Origin: Sulfurimonas sp.
GTDB lineage: Bacteria > Campylobacterota > Campylobacteria > Campylobacterales > Sulfurimonadaceae
Direction: 5' to 3'
Assembly (NCBI RefSeq): GCF_023229025.1
Contig: NZ_JALOAA010000005.1
Span: forward strand, 1-64,000
DNA: 64,000 bases
The position numbers and the translations under genes are program-made. This document shows, one piece after another, positions 32,441-41,582 of the stretch. The notes under the pieces were generated by a model that worked only from the letters and a program-made list of their open reading frames with translations, ran no database searches and had not been told where the DNA came from. Numbering within the stretch: position 1 is the stretch's first letter; every line of letters begins with the position of its first letter.

Positions 32441-34094
32441 AAAATTTAAAACAAAAAATATTAGCGCTACTATAAATAAGTTTGCAGCAGAAAGCAACAC
32501 TTCGCCCTTAGATCTCTCGTTTAATCTAAATGGTGTTGAAACATATATAAAAACAGTCTCTGATGATAGTTTTGTGCTCTATCCTAAGGATATCCACAAC
32601 TATTTTACAGACCATGACAAGATGATTAACGAACATGTTAAAATCAAGCAGTTATATACTATAACAGTAACAGATACTCCAAAAAAAATAGTAAAATTAA
32701 ATTACAATATAGAGTTCTCAAACAACAACATCTCCCCTGCGATAATTATACATCCAGACTCACAGATTTTATATAAAAAGTATAAACCAAAAGAGATATA
32801 TATGCTTTTGCTAAAAGAGTTAAACAATATTAAAGCAATAAACAAAATTTTAATAAATATTTTTGATGAAGCTATGAAAAAGAAGCTAAAAGCTTTTGTT
32901 AAATATCTCTATGGCGGTAGATTTGTTAAAAAAGTTAGGATTCCTCTTTTTAGTGGGCTTGAACCTGAAATAAGAAGAAGCAGTAAGCTTGTTATGCGTT
33001 TTTTGCAAAAAGAGAGAACTCATCAGGTAATAGAAGTTGATGAGGGGGAGGTTTTAGTTGATTTTATAAAACCTATCTTTGGTAAAAACGGGATGAATGC
33101 ATTTGGAGAGATAGTAAATAATATATATTTAAAAAATAGTGAAGACCTAAAGTGTCATGTAGATGAAAAAAGTATAGAGATTGTCGAAAATGATGATAAG
33201 AAAATTTACAAAAGCAGGCTAAAGGGATATGTTCACTTTGATGAAAACAACTTCTATGTAGATAATAAAATTAAAATGCGGCACCTATCCCGTGTTCAAG
33301 ACTCTGTTGCAAAAGATGAAGCCAACAACATAGAGGTAATCATCTCTCAAAACGATACCTCCTTGGATAGTCTGGGAGAGGGTGTTGAACTTACATCTGA
33401 GACAATTCACATAAACGGACATGTCGGTGCAAAATCAAGCCTCAGAGCTGTAAATCTTATAATAGATGGTGCTACACATAAAGACTCAACGCAAGAGGCA
33501 AAGTTTGCTACGATAAATAGACACAAAGGCAGACTTAGATGTCACAGCGCAAAAATAGCTCTTCTAGAAGGCGGTGAAGTCCATGCTACAGATGTTGAGA
33601 TAGAGAACTCTCTAGGCGGCACGGTTTATGCAGAGAACGTAACTATAGAGCATGTAAAGAGCAACCTTAAAGTTTATGCATCTAACTCCATTACTATAAA
33701 ACGCGTAAGCGGAGAGGATAATCTATTTAAAATAAATTATAAAGATATTCCAACACTAAATAGCAGATACAATTTTGTAACAAAAGAGATGGAAGATTTA
33801 AAATATAAGCTTCAAGGAGCTCTAAAACACTCTCCAGCAGAAGTTCCTCAACTAAAAGAGAAAATTGATGAACTTAAAACCGAGCAAGATAAAATAGTAA
33901 ACGGTGTAAAGCATGCAAAAATAAGCGTTAAAGAACCTTTTAGAGGCATAAATACTATAACTTTTATGCTCCTTAACGGTGAAGAGCTTACATACAAAAC
34001 ACAAGAGCAAGCATATGAGCCGTTTTACTTAATAGAGTCTGATAACTATATAACTCTTCACCCTACAAACAAAAAAATCGCCATAGAATCCTAA
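32412..34094 (+). CDS. FapA / DUF342 family protein
   Basis: The protein has 560 residues. The DUF342 core spans roughly residues 190-460, with VDFIKPIFGKNGMNAFGE and repeated beta-helix-like turns (HINGHVGAKSSLRAVNLII, LLEGGEVHATDVEIENSLGG). A coiled-coil C-terminal segment follows (about 480-520). FapA-like proteins are linked to flagellar assembly or envelope functions in a few bacteria, but the biochemical role is not established. The start could be ATG 32412, GTG 32421 or TTG 32430; all overlap the upstream gene. No ribosome site decides between them. Confidence 0.82.
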   Translation: MTIVICLLTKKFKTKNISATINKFAAESNTSPLDLSFNLNGVETYIKTVSDDSFVLYPKDIHNYFTDHDKMINEHVKIKQLYTITVTDTPKKIVKLNYNIEFSNNNISPAIIIHPDSQILYKKYKPKEIYMLLLKELNNIKAINKILINIFDEAMKKKLKAFVKYLYGGRFVKKVRIPLFSGLEPEIRRSSKLVMRFLQKERTHQVIEVDEGEVLVDFIKPIFGKNGMNAFGEIVNNIYLKNSEDLKCHVDEKSIEIVENDDKKIYKSRLKGYVHFDENNFYVDNKIKMRHLSRVQDSVAKDEANNIEVIISQNDTSLDSLGEGVELTSETIHINGHVGAKSSLRAVNLIIDGATHKDSTQEAKFATINRHKGRLRCHSAKIALLEGGEVHATDVEIENSLGGTVYAENVTIEHVKSNLKVYASNSITIKRVSGEDNLFKINYKDIPTLNSRYNFVTKEMEDLKYKLQGALKHSPAEVPQLKEKIDELKTEQDKIVNGVKHAKISVKEPFRGINTITFMLLNGEELTYKTQEQAYEPFYLIESDNYITLHPTNKKIAIES

Positions 34095-34313
34095 AATCAC
34101 CTGCAACATCTTCCCAAAAAGCACTTCTTTTTAAATATCTATATACTTTTTTATGAAAATAATATACGTTTTTCCGTATATAATATCATTTTAATATACT
34201 TTGAACTTAGTTAAATAGTATTATATAACAATTTATATGTTTATAATATATATTTATATGTATTTATTTTATAATTAAATGTATATTTAAGTATTTAAAC
34301 CGTACAATCTTTT
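34095..34313. other. Very AT-rich intergenic stretch with short repeats
   Basis: The largest gap in the window (219 bp), almost entirely A and T after 34140. Features are an inverted repeat ATATACG (34162-34168) / CGTATAT (34175-34181) and a direct repeat TTTATATGT at 34232-34240 and 34253-34261, offset by 21 bases, two helical turns. No open frame or terminator is seen. It is the upstream region of the small HTH gene and probably holds its promoter and operators. Confidence 0.5.
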
Positions 34314-34553
34314 ATGCAAATTAACGACCTATTTAATATTCTTCATAACTCTTTAGAGTCTAAAAACAACGGCAAAAAAATATCCCTAAAAGATATGGCC
34401 GCTTCACTTGGAATATCTATGCGTACATATCAGGATTGGAAGCTAGGGCGTGCAAAGCCTCAAGCCGCTATAGCTGTTATGGAGATGTTAGGTAGATTAG
34501 AAGATGATGAGATCATTAGAGCTGTTAGAAAAATCAATAAACTAAAGGATTAA
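34314..34553 (+). CDS. Small helix-turn-helix protein, 79 aa
   Basis: The protein is essentially one Cro/CI-like HTH: ISLKDMAASLGISMRTYQDWKLGR is the two-helix core (split here as ISLKDMAASLGISM and RTYQDWKLGRAKP). It resembles phage-type or toxin-antitoxin repressors, but neither phage genes nor a toxin are evident nearby. It lies downstream of the AT-rich repeat region, suggesting autoregulation, and four bases before the next small gene. Confidence 0.72.
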   Translation: MQINDLFNILHNSLESKNNGKKISLKDMAASLGISMRTYQDWKLGRAKPQAAIAVMEMLGRLEDDEIIRAVRKINKLKD

Positions 34554-34557
34554 GATA

Positions 34558-34791
34558 ATGAGTACACTGACAAAGCAAGAAAAAGATGCTCTAGAGGATG
34601 TGTTTTTATCTATTAACACAGAGAATAATAAGTATAAAAAGATAAAAGAATTATCCTCTTTTATTATAGCTGATGATATTAGCAGTGTTCTCTCAAAACT
34701 ACTTAGGCGTGCAAAATTCGGACTAAAAAAGAGAAAAAATTCACATTTTTTATCACTTTCATATAAAAAGAAGAAATATTTAAGCAAATAA
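34558..34791 (+). CDS. Small basic protein, 77 aa
   Basis: No family is recognised. The N-terminal half is helical and acidic (KQEKDALEDVFLSINTENNK). The C-terminal half is strongly basic (LLRRAKFGLKKRKN and SYKKKKYLSK), suggesting nucleic-acid or membrane contact. It starts four bases after the HTH gene stop, so the two form an operon. A two-gene toxin-antitoxin layout was considered, but nothing in the sequence matches a known toxin. Confidence 0.6.
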   Translation: MSTLTKQEKDALEDVFLSINTENNKYKKIKELSSFIIADDISSVLSKLLRRAKFGLKKRKNSHFLSLSYKKKKYLSK

Positions 34792-34886
34792 ACTATAAAG
34801 TGTCTATAGCTGAATTACATAATTATAAAATTATATTTTAAAGTTATGTGGTTTCGGAAAATCTTTATAAATTCAAGGGTAGATTT

Positions 34887-35171
34887 ATGAATAAAGCTCA
34901 ATTCGTTGAACTAGTACAAGCAAGCGGTAATTACAAGACTAAAGTTGAAGCTGAAGCAGCTATCAGAGCATTTACAGATGCGGTTGCGTCTGCATTAGTA
35001 AAAAAAGAGGATGTTTCTCTTGTAGGATTTGGAAGCTTTAGTGCTTCACTACAAAAAGGTAAAAGTGGAAAAGTTCCTGGAACTGATAAAACTTATACTA
35101 CAAAGGACAAGATGGTTCCTAAATTTAAAGCTGGTAAAGGTCTTAAAGACCGCGTTGCTGCTGGTAAATAA
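34887..35171 (+). CDS. hup: HU-family DNA-binding protein
   Basis: Histone-like nucleoid protein that bends DNA. The protein has 94 residues: MNKAQFVELVQASGNYKTKV, VSLVGFGSFSASLQKGKSGK (dimer core and start of the beta arm) and PKFKAGKGLKDRV. I chose the ATG at 34887 over 34848 because family members begin MNKA and AAGGG lies before it. It is monocistronic, with a strong terminator after the stop. Confidence 0.95.
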   Translation: MNKAQFVELVQASGNYKTKVEAEAAIRAFTDAVASALVKKEDVSLVGFGSFSASLQKGKSGKVPGTDKTYTTKDKMVPKFKAGKGLKDRVAAGK

Positions 35172-35179
35172 AACCTCTT

Positions 35180-35209
35180 ATTTTGTCGCAATCCTTTTTG
35201 CGACAAAAT
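35180..35209 (+). terminator. HU gene terminator
   Basis: ATTTTGTCGCAA (35180-35191) and TTGCGACAAAAT (35198-35209) form a perfect 12-bp stem with a six-base loop, followed by TTCTTCT. It lies nine bases after the hup stop. Confidence 0.88.
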
Positions 35210-35336
35210 TTCTTCTAATAATACTCTCCCTTATCTAAATATCTTTACGCTCTTCTATAAATATAACCAAACACGATAATTTCAAAATTTAAATAAAAAT
35301 AGGTACAATTGCGTTGTATATTCATTAGGAGAAAAA

Positions 35337-35870
35337 ATGAAAAAAATCATACTTACCATGCTTATGCTACTATCCATAAACCTAAATGCTGATAATAGTG
35401 AGCCACATGTTGTCTTAGAGACGACTCAGGGAGTAATTGAACTTAAACTATTTGCTGATATTGCTCCTTTGGCAGTAGAGAATTTCATAACACATGTAAA
35501 AAATGGTTACTATGACGGTGTTGTCTTTCACCGTATAATCAAAAATTTTATGATTCAAGGTGGAGACCCTACAGGAACAGGTAGAGGCGGAAGTAGCATA
35601 TGGAACAAACCGTTTAAGGATGAGTACAAAGACAAAACCTTTTCTCATGCCGGGGTCTTAGCCATGGCAAATGCAGGACCAAATACCAATGGAAGTCAAT
35701 TTTTCATTACAACAGTTCCGACTCCTTGGCTAAACGGCAGGCACACTATATTTGGTCAAGTCAGCACAGAATCATTTAGTGTAGTAAATAAGCTTCAAAA
35801 TGTCAAAACATCAGCGGCAGACAGACCTGCTCAGGAGCAAAAAATCATAAAAGCATATATTAAAAAATAG
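35337..35870 (+). CDS. ppiA: Periplasmic cyclophilin-type peptidyl-prolyl isomerase
   Basis: The 177-residue precursor has a signal peptide ending SINLNA, so it is exported. The cyclophilin fold shows FHRIIKNFMIQGGDPTGTG (catalytic Arg), a downstream NGSQFFIT motif and LNGRHTIFGQV. It complements the periplasmic parvulin at 27531. Upstream TACAAT and AGGAGA are good promoter and ribosome sites. Confidence 0.93.
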   Translation: MKKIILTMLMLLSINLNADNSEPHVVLETTQGVIELKLFADIAPLAVENFITHVKNGYYDGVVFHRIIKNFMIQGGDPTGTGRGGSSIWNKPFKDEYKDKTFSHAGVLAMANAGPNTNGSQFFITTVPTPWLNGRHTIFGQVSTESFSVVNKLQNVKTSAADRPAQEQKIIKAYIKK

Positions 35871-35954
35871 TATAATCGCTACTAGATAAGCAGTATGTAA
35901 TTAGTTTATAATTACTTTTGCAATATAATTGCACCAATAATAAAAAGGCATTTA

Positions 35955-37604
35955 ATGGAAATTAGTACTGTTAGTAAAATTCAAAAAAAAGCACTCAAAA
36001 AAAGTGCTGCAGATTTTACAAGGCTTGGCTTTGCTCTATTTTTTATGATAGGAGTTTTGACATTTAGTTTTTTAAACAACGGCGGTGTATCTAACAACCT
36101 ATTTCTTGCGGTAGCAGCATTAGTCGGTGCATATATGGCAATGAATATAGGTGCTAACGATGTTGCTAACAATGTAAGTCCTGCTGTCGGTGCAAAAGCA
36201 CTTACACTTACAACAGCTATCATAATAGCTGCTATCTTTGAGACTGCAGGTGCGCTAATTGCCGGCGGTGACGTTGTTAAGACAATTAAAAATGGAATTA
36301 TCGACCTCTCTGCTTTTGGTGGAAATGCAGATCCCTTTATCTGGGCTATGATGGCAGCTCTTCTCTCCGCAGCACTATGGTTAAACTTTGCAACAATGAT
36401 GAGAGCTCCTGTCTCTACAACACATGCGATTGTGGGCGGCGTAATGGGTGCGGGAATTGCAGCAGCAGGGTTTAGTATTGTAAACTGGGCGACAATGGGT
36501 AGTATAGTCGCTTCATGGATTATCTCTCCTGTTTTAGGTGGAATAATTGCGGCAGGCTTTCTTTTTGCGATTAAAAAGTCAATTGTTTTTAAAGAGGATA
36601 AAATTAGTGCTGCTAAGACCTATGTTCCAATTTTTGTTGCTATTATGTCTTGGGCATTTGTTACATATATTATAATAAAGGGTGTAAAGCATATATGGGC
36701 AAAGATATTACAACTCCTCAACACTCTACCTTTGATATCATTAGAGATAACAGATAAGCCATCCTTTTTTACTGCATTTACTATTGGTTTAGTAGTGGCT
36801 ATATTTGTTTATGTCATTGTAAAAAGAAGAGTCTCTTTTAATACAACTGCCCTACAAAACACAAGAGAATCGGTAAACACGCTTTTTACAATCCCACTTA
36901 TTTTTGCGGCTGCTCTTCTTAGCTTTGCTCATGGTGCTAATGATGTTGCAAATGCAATCGGTCCTTTAGCTGCAATTAATGATGCAATTGTAAATGGCGG
37001 CGTCTCATCAGATGCCTCTATTCCACTTTGGGTTATGGGCGTGGGTGCTGTTGGAATATCTTTAGGTTTAGCACTCTATGGTCCCGGACTAATTAAAACC
37101 GTCGGCAGTGAAATAACAGATTTAGATCAAATAAGAGCCTTTTCAATAGCCATGGCAGCTTCGCTAACCGTTATTATTGCTTCACAATTAGGTTTGCCTG
37201 TAAGCTCTACGCACATTGCTATAGGTGGAGTATTTGGAGTTGGTTTTTTAAGAGAGTGGCTTTATGTTAAAGATGAAAATAATCACACAATCGAAGATGA
37301 TATAGCAGCTATAGAAGATGAAAAACTTACAAAAAGTGCATATGAGTACGAGCTAAAAGAGTTAGAAGAAAAAGATGAAAAATCTCAAGCTAACTATACT
37401 AGAATTGCTGAACTATATAAGCTTATAGCAAATGAGAAAAAAATAATAAAATCAACAAAGAAGAGCATAAAAAAAGCTAGAAAAATTCAGTATGTAAAGA
37501 GAGACTCTTTCAACAAAATAGTTGCAGCATGGCTTATTACAGTACCGGCTGCCGCTATACTTGCGGGAATGCTATACTTTACAATAAGAGGAATTATGCT
37601 TTAA
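35955..37604 (+). CDS. pit: Low-affinity inorganic phosphate transporter (PiT family)
   Basis: Cation-coupled phosphate permease with 549 residues and about ten to twelve membrane helices. The duplicated PiT signature occurs twice: GANDVANNVSPAVGAKALT near residue 75 and HGANDVANAIGPLAAI near residue 325. Both copies are intact. A cytoplasmic charged coiled segment (about 435-510, rich in Glu/Lys) before the last helix is an extra compared with E. coli PitA. The thioredoxin-like gene follows after 22 bases. Confidence 0.93.
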   Translation: MEISTVSKIQKKALKKSAADFTRLGFALFFMIGVLTFSFLNNGGVSNNLFLAVAALVGAYMAMNIGANDVANNVSPAVGAKALTLTTAIIIAAIFETAGALIAGGDVVKTIKNGIIDLSAFGGNADPFIWAMMAALLSAALWLNFATMMRAPVSTTHAIVGGVMGAGIAAAGFSIVNWATMGSIVASWIISPVLGGIIAAGFLFAIKKSIVFKEDKISAAKTYVPIFVAIMSWAFVTYIIIKGVKHIWAKILQLLNTLPLISLEITDKPSFFTAFTIGLVVAIFVYVIVKRRVSFNTTALQNTRESVNTLFTIPLIFAAALLSFAHGANDVANAIGPLAAINDAIVNGGVSSDASIPLWVMGVGAVGISLGLALYGPGLIKTVGSEITDLDQIRAFSIAMAASLTVIIASQLGLPVSSTHIAIGGVFGVGFLREWLYVKDENNHTIEDDIAAIEDEKLTKSAYEYELKELEEKDEKSQANYTRIAELYKLIANEKKIIKSTKKSIKKARKIQYVKRDSFNKIVAAWLITVPAAAILAGMLYFTIRGIML

Positions 37605-37626
37605 AATAGTAGATTAATGGATTTAA

Positions 37627-38124
37627 ATGAAAAATAAGTTTATAAAATATGCCAAAGAGATAACTATTTTTCTTGTAGTTATGATTATCTTTGCCAATAT
37701 TTTAAGTTTTTATAGAAGTGGTGCCGTAAGTAAAGAGCCTCTAGATTTAAACAGGGTTACTCTTCTTGGGGATATACCCTATGAGTTGCCTAAAAATGAG
37801 CCTATACTACTTCATTTTTGGGCCACATGGTGTCCTACATGTAAAGCTGAAGCACAAAACATTCAAACTATTTCACAAAATTACAATGTTTTAACTATTG
37901 CTCTTAAATCAGGAAGCGATGAGGAGATAAGAGATTACCTCAAGAGTCGCAATTTAGACTTTAATGTCGTTAATGACACTACCGGTCAAATTACTCAAAA
38001 ATATTCTGTTTCTGTTTTTCCTACTACGATTATATATGATAGAAATAAAAATGAGTTTTTTAGTGATGTAGGCTATACAAGCACTTTTGGATTGTGGCTT
38101 AGAATGTGGTGGGTAAGTTTATAA
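37627..38124 (+). CDS. Membrane-anchored thioredoxin-like protein (TlpA/ScsD type)
   Basis: The 165-residue protein has one N-terminal membrane helix (about residues 10-27) and a periplasmic thioredoxin domain with the redox motif FWATWCPTCKAEA. A conserved cis-Pro region reads VSVFPTTIIYD. Such proteins reduce or oxidise disulfides in the periplasm, for example during cytochrome c assembly or copper tolerance; which applies is open. It probably shares a transcript with the phosphate permease and ends at a bidirectional hairpin. Confidence 0.85.
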   Translation: MKNKFIKYAKEITIFLVVMIIFANILSFYRSGAVSKEPLDLNRVTLLGDIPYELPKNEPILLHFWATWCPTCKAEAQNIQTISQNYNVLTIALKSGSDEEIRDYLKSRNLDFNVVNDTTGQITQKYSVSVFPTTIIYDRNKNEFFSDVGYTSTFGLWLRMWWVSL

Positions 38125-38127
38125 GGT

Positions 38128-38150
38128 ATAAGCCTCTTAATGAGGCTTAT
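38128..38150. terminator. Bidirectional terminator
   Basis: ATAAGCCTC (38128-38136) and GAGGCTTAT (38142-38150) form a perfect 9-bp stem around TTAAT between the convergent thioredoxin-like gene and the molybdenum enzyme gene. TACTTATTTT follows on the plus strand. Confidence 0.82.
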
Positions 38151-38153
38151 TAC

Positions 38154-41100
38154 TTATTTTGTTATATTAACCGTATATGCCTCACGAGCTAGAGGCACCC
38201 AAGGACGCTTAATATGAAGAGGACGACGAAGAGTAGAGTTCTCATCTAATCCACGAGTTAGCTGATCTCTCCAACCTTCATAAATTTTAAAGTTATTGTC
38301 GTAGTTTACGAATATATCACCTATCTTATCACCGGCTTGAGCAGGCTCTAAAATAACCTTTTGGTGCCAGCAGTGCATACCTGAAATAGGGTCCGGATGT
38401 GCAGCAGCTACAGCATTTTGCCATGAACCGCTAAGCCCATCCCACCAAATATTTGCACTATCTTTATTGTAGTCTGCAAATCTTTTGGTTTTAAACGCTT
38501 TGATACCCTCAACATATTTGAGTTTACCGATTTTTCCATCCATCTGAAGTTCAGCAGTCGGAACACCAAAACTATTTAAGCCGCTTGTTCCATCATAATC
38601 TTCAATCTTAATTTGAGCACCATCTTTTCCGACGTTTTCCGGCGAGTGTGCCAAAAATTTAGGATCATTCATATTTCTAGTAACTGGCTGCGAATCTACT
38701 TTGCCGTCTGTTACACCGTTTGGAACAGATACGGAGTTTACAAGCTTCCAGCGACCACCATGGTGTGAACATGCTAATGTTCCGGGTAAAACACCCTCTG
38801 TTGGAACTGCCATAGCCACAAAGTAACCGGACTCTAATCCGGTTACGCTATCTACAATCCTAACACGTATAGCATCGCCACGTTTAAATCCTTGACGCTT
38901 AGCATCTGGAGTTGAGATCCAGATTGGGTCATGGTTTTGCGAAATCTCCATTAAATGTTTAGAGTTTGCAGAACGAGTATGAATATTGTATGGCAATCTA
39001 AATACAGTATTTAAAGCATAAGAGTTTTTCTCCGTCATGTAAGAGTGATTTACATGTGAGAGAATATGAGGCATCTCTTTCTTCTCGTCCTCATTTCGTG
39101 GATAGAAAGGAATAGCGTATTCAGGCCACTTCCAATCATCTGCAAGCCACTCACAGAAGAAGTCAAGTTTCTTATCTAGAGTTGCAAACCCTTCCATCTT
39201 TTTACCGTCAATCTCTATGCCGATAGCTTTTGTCTTACCATGGCTCTTAGCAGTCATAACACCTGTTCTTTTGTTTATAGTTACATCTTTTTTGTCATAC
39301 TTATGACCATGTGAAATATAGTTTTTACCGTCATCTTTAATCTCACGCTCTTGTGCTGAGTAGATATGATTCTCCTCCATCCAAGCACCGTGATCCCTCA
39401 TATACTCATATACAGGATACTCTGAGTTTTTATATCTCTCATCTGCAGTTGCAGTTGCTTTTAGATTTGGAAGATTATCGCCAAATGCAGCATCATACCA
39501 CTCAGCGATTGTAACCGGTCTTCCTGGGTTCTTTTTAGACTCCCACATAGATTTGATTGTCTTGGTTTTTGATTCATCTAAATATAGCTCACCTTTTGGA
39601 TCTATATAATTTACACACATATCAAACCAGAACTCATTCTCTTCCCAAACTTCTCCAAGACCCGCTTTTATATGCGCTTCTAGAGTTGCACGGTTAGGAT
39701 TTTTAGGCTTCCAGCCGGCTTTTTCAAGCGCAACTCTCATAACAGGTTGACGGAAAGATGTCCAACGTGCAGGCATTGTAGCCTCTGAGTGCTGATCATG
39801 TCTCTCCCCTGCAAGACCCACAGGTAGAATATAATCAACATACCAGTTTGTCTCAGACCATACCGGAGAGAGATTCATGGTAAGTTCCATTTTGGATTCA
39901 TCTTTGATAGTATCAATCCATCTAAACCCATCCGGATTAATCCATACAGGATTGTACATACGAGGAATCCAAACTGCAAGTTTTTGTGGAACGCTAAATC
40001 CTTTATCTATCCACTTTTTCTGCCATTTTTTATCAGAAAGAAGGTGAGGTAGAAGGTAAGAGAGCTCATAAGTTGACAGTGGCCATTCAGGCGGCCAAGA
40101 AAGCTCATTGTAGGCATTAATTCTTGGAACTTCTGCTCCACGTTTACCTTGACCGACTGTTGAACTTCCACCTTTTCCGCCGACAGATATAACATGCCAG
40201 TGGTGAAAAAATGTACCGCCCTCAGGTCCGATAGCCCCGCGAAGAGCAAGCGATAAATAACCTGTACGTCCGCTCATCCATCCACCACGATTTCCTGCAG
40301 CTGTTGCTCTCCAGAAGTATGTAGAGATAGAAGTTCCTGCCCAGATAAACATATCGTAAAGTTTCTCTAGCTTATAAGCGGGAACATGTGTCTCTTTTAC
40401 TGCATAATCCAATGTAAATGGAGAGTAAAGTTCTTTTAGAACATCTAAGAATGTATCAAAATCATCACCAGATGGAACTTTAGAGATATATCCCTTGCTA
40501 ACCATAAACTCCAAATACTTTTTATTATCTAGCATAACTTCCCAGTTTAGCCACTTCTTAACAAACTCTTTATTTACCGTGCCTTCATTTAGCATTCTTT
40601 GAGCAAGATAGAGATATACAACAGGCTCAGTACCCGGCCACGCTGCAATCCAGAGATCTGCCATACCTGCAGAGTTAGAGAGGCGAGGATCCATAACTAC
40701 CATCTTTGCACCCTTAGCTCTAGCATCTGCAATAAATGAAGCAGACTGCTGGAAGTAGTGTCCTGCATCTGCGGCATGTGATGAGTTTAGAAATATAAGT
40801 TTTGCATTTGCCCAATCCGGAGAAGTTCTATCGTCATTTGCCCACTGAATAGTAGGAGTACGACCATTTGACGAACAGATGTTTGTATGTGAGTTAAAGC
40901 AGTCTTGCCCTATTGTAGACCATACTTGCCCCGTAAATCCATTTTCGTTTGGACGACCGACGTGGAACATACATGATTTTTTAGATAATTCATCACCTAC
41001 CTTAATAGCATCATGCATCTTATTACCTATAGTAGTCATAGCCTCGTCCCAAGTAGTACGAATCCACTTACCTTCACCACGAGCAGAACCCGGAGCACGC

Positions 41101-41570
41101 TTAAGCGGGAATGCTATACGATCTGGATCATACATCTGCGATTGTGTTGCATAACCTTTAGCACAGTTACGTCCACGAGAAGCGGGATGAAGAGGACTAC
41201 CCATATATTTTTTAACTGTAAATGTTTTTTTATCAATCCATGCCGTCAAACCACATGAAGCTTCACAGTTTGAACATGCCGTAGGTACTATCATGTAGTC
41301 ATTAACTTCAATACCTTCAGGATTTGAAGCACTTCTTACACCATGGCGATCTATACCGCCTCTTTTCCAATCATCTCCATCTAGCTCTTTAAAATCATCC
41401 CACTCACTCATTGGAGGGTAAAATGATAGAGAGTCCGGAGTATTTGTAAACTTGCTCTCAGTGATTGAATCTGCTATAGCATCAGCCGTAAATACACCTT
41501 TTGCAATTGAGACGCCCGCTACAGTAAATGCGGCGCCTTTTAAAAATGTTCTTCTACTTTGTAAATACAT
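38154..41570 (-). CDS. Molybdopterin oxidoreductase catalytic subunit (polysulfide/tetrathionate/sulfite type), exported
   Basis: Periplasmic catalytic subunit of a complex-iron-sulfur molybdoenzyme. The N-terminus has a Tat signal (SRRTFLKGAAFTVAG). A 4Fe-4S site is formed by Cys 99, 102, 106 and 136 (ACSNCEASCG and GRNCAKGY). Cys 232 in HTNICSSNGRTP is the probable Mo ligand. At 1138 residues it is much longer than PsrA (about 760) and somewhat longer than TtrA (about 1020) or SoeA. The gene order, iron-sulfur subunit then NrfD subunit then catalytic subunit, is that of ttrBCA, but the substrate (tetrathionate, polysulfide, sulfite or other) cannot be decided. The start is about a dozen bases after the NrfD gene. 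Confidence 0.85.
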   Translation of the reverse strand: MYLQSRRTFLKGAAFTVAGVSIAKGVFTADAIADSITESKFTNTPDSLSFYPPMSEWDDFKELDGDDWKRGGIDRHGVRSASNPEGIEVNDYMIVPTACSNCEASCGLTAWIDKKTFTVKKYMGSPLHPASRGRNCAKGYATQSQMYDPDRIAFPLKRAPGSARGEGKWIRTTWDEAMTTIGNKMHDAIKVGDELSKKSCMFHVGRPNENGFTGQVWSTIGQDCFNSHTNICSSNGRTPTIQWANDDRTSPDWANAKLIFLNSSHAADAGHYFQQSASFIADARAKGAKMVVMDPRLSNSAGMADLWIAAWPGTEPVVYLYLAQRMLNEGTVNKEFVKKWLNWEVMLDNKKYLEFMVSKGYISKVPSGDDFDTFLDVLKELYSPFTLDYAVKETHVPAYKLEKLYDMFIWAGTSISTYFWRATAAGNRGGWMSGRTGYLSLALRGAIGPEGGTFFHHWHVISVGGKGGSSTVGQGKRGAEVPRINAYNELSWPPEWPLSTYELSYLLPHLLSDKKWQKKWIDKGFSVPQKLAVWIPRMYNPVWINPDGFRWIDTIKDESKMELTMNLSPVWSETNWYVDYILPVGLAGERHDQHSEATMPARWTSFRQPVMRVALEKAGWKPKNPNRATLEAHIKAGLGEVWEENEFWFDMCVNYIDPKGELYLDESKTKTIKSMWESKKNPGRPVTIAEWYDAAFGDNLPNLKATATADERYKNSEYPVYEYMRDHGAWMEENHIYSAQEREIKDDGKNYISHGHKYDKKDVTINKRTGVMTAKSHGKTKAIGIEIDGKKMEGFATLDKKLDFFCEWLADDWKWPEYAIPFYPRNEDEKKEMPHILSHVNHSYMTEKNSYALNTVFRLPYNIHTRSANSKHLMEISQNHDPIWISTPDAKRQGFKRGDAIRVRIVDSVTGLESGYFVAMAVPTEGVLPGTLACSHHGGRWKLVNSVSVPNGVTDGKVDSQPVTRNMNDPKFLAHSPENVGKDGAQIKIEDYDGTSGLNSFGVPTAELQMDGKIGKLKYVEGIKAFKTKRFADYNKDSANIWWDGLSGSWQNAVAAAHPDPISGMHCWHQKVILEPAQAGDKIGDIFVNYDNNFKIYEGWRDQLTRGLDENSTLRRPLHIKRPWVPLAREAYTVNITK

Positions 41571-41582
41571 TAAATATTCTCC

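Noticed and set aside
34314..34791. Definite toxin-antitoxin call for the two small genes
   Set aside because: The layout is suggestive, but neither protein matches a known toxin or antitoxin family; it is kept only as a finding.
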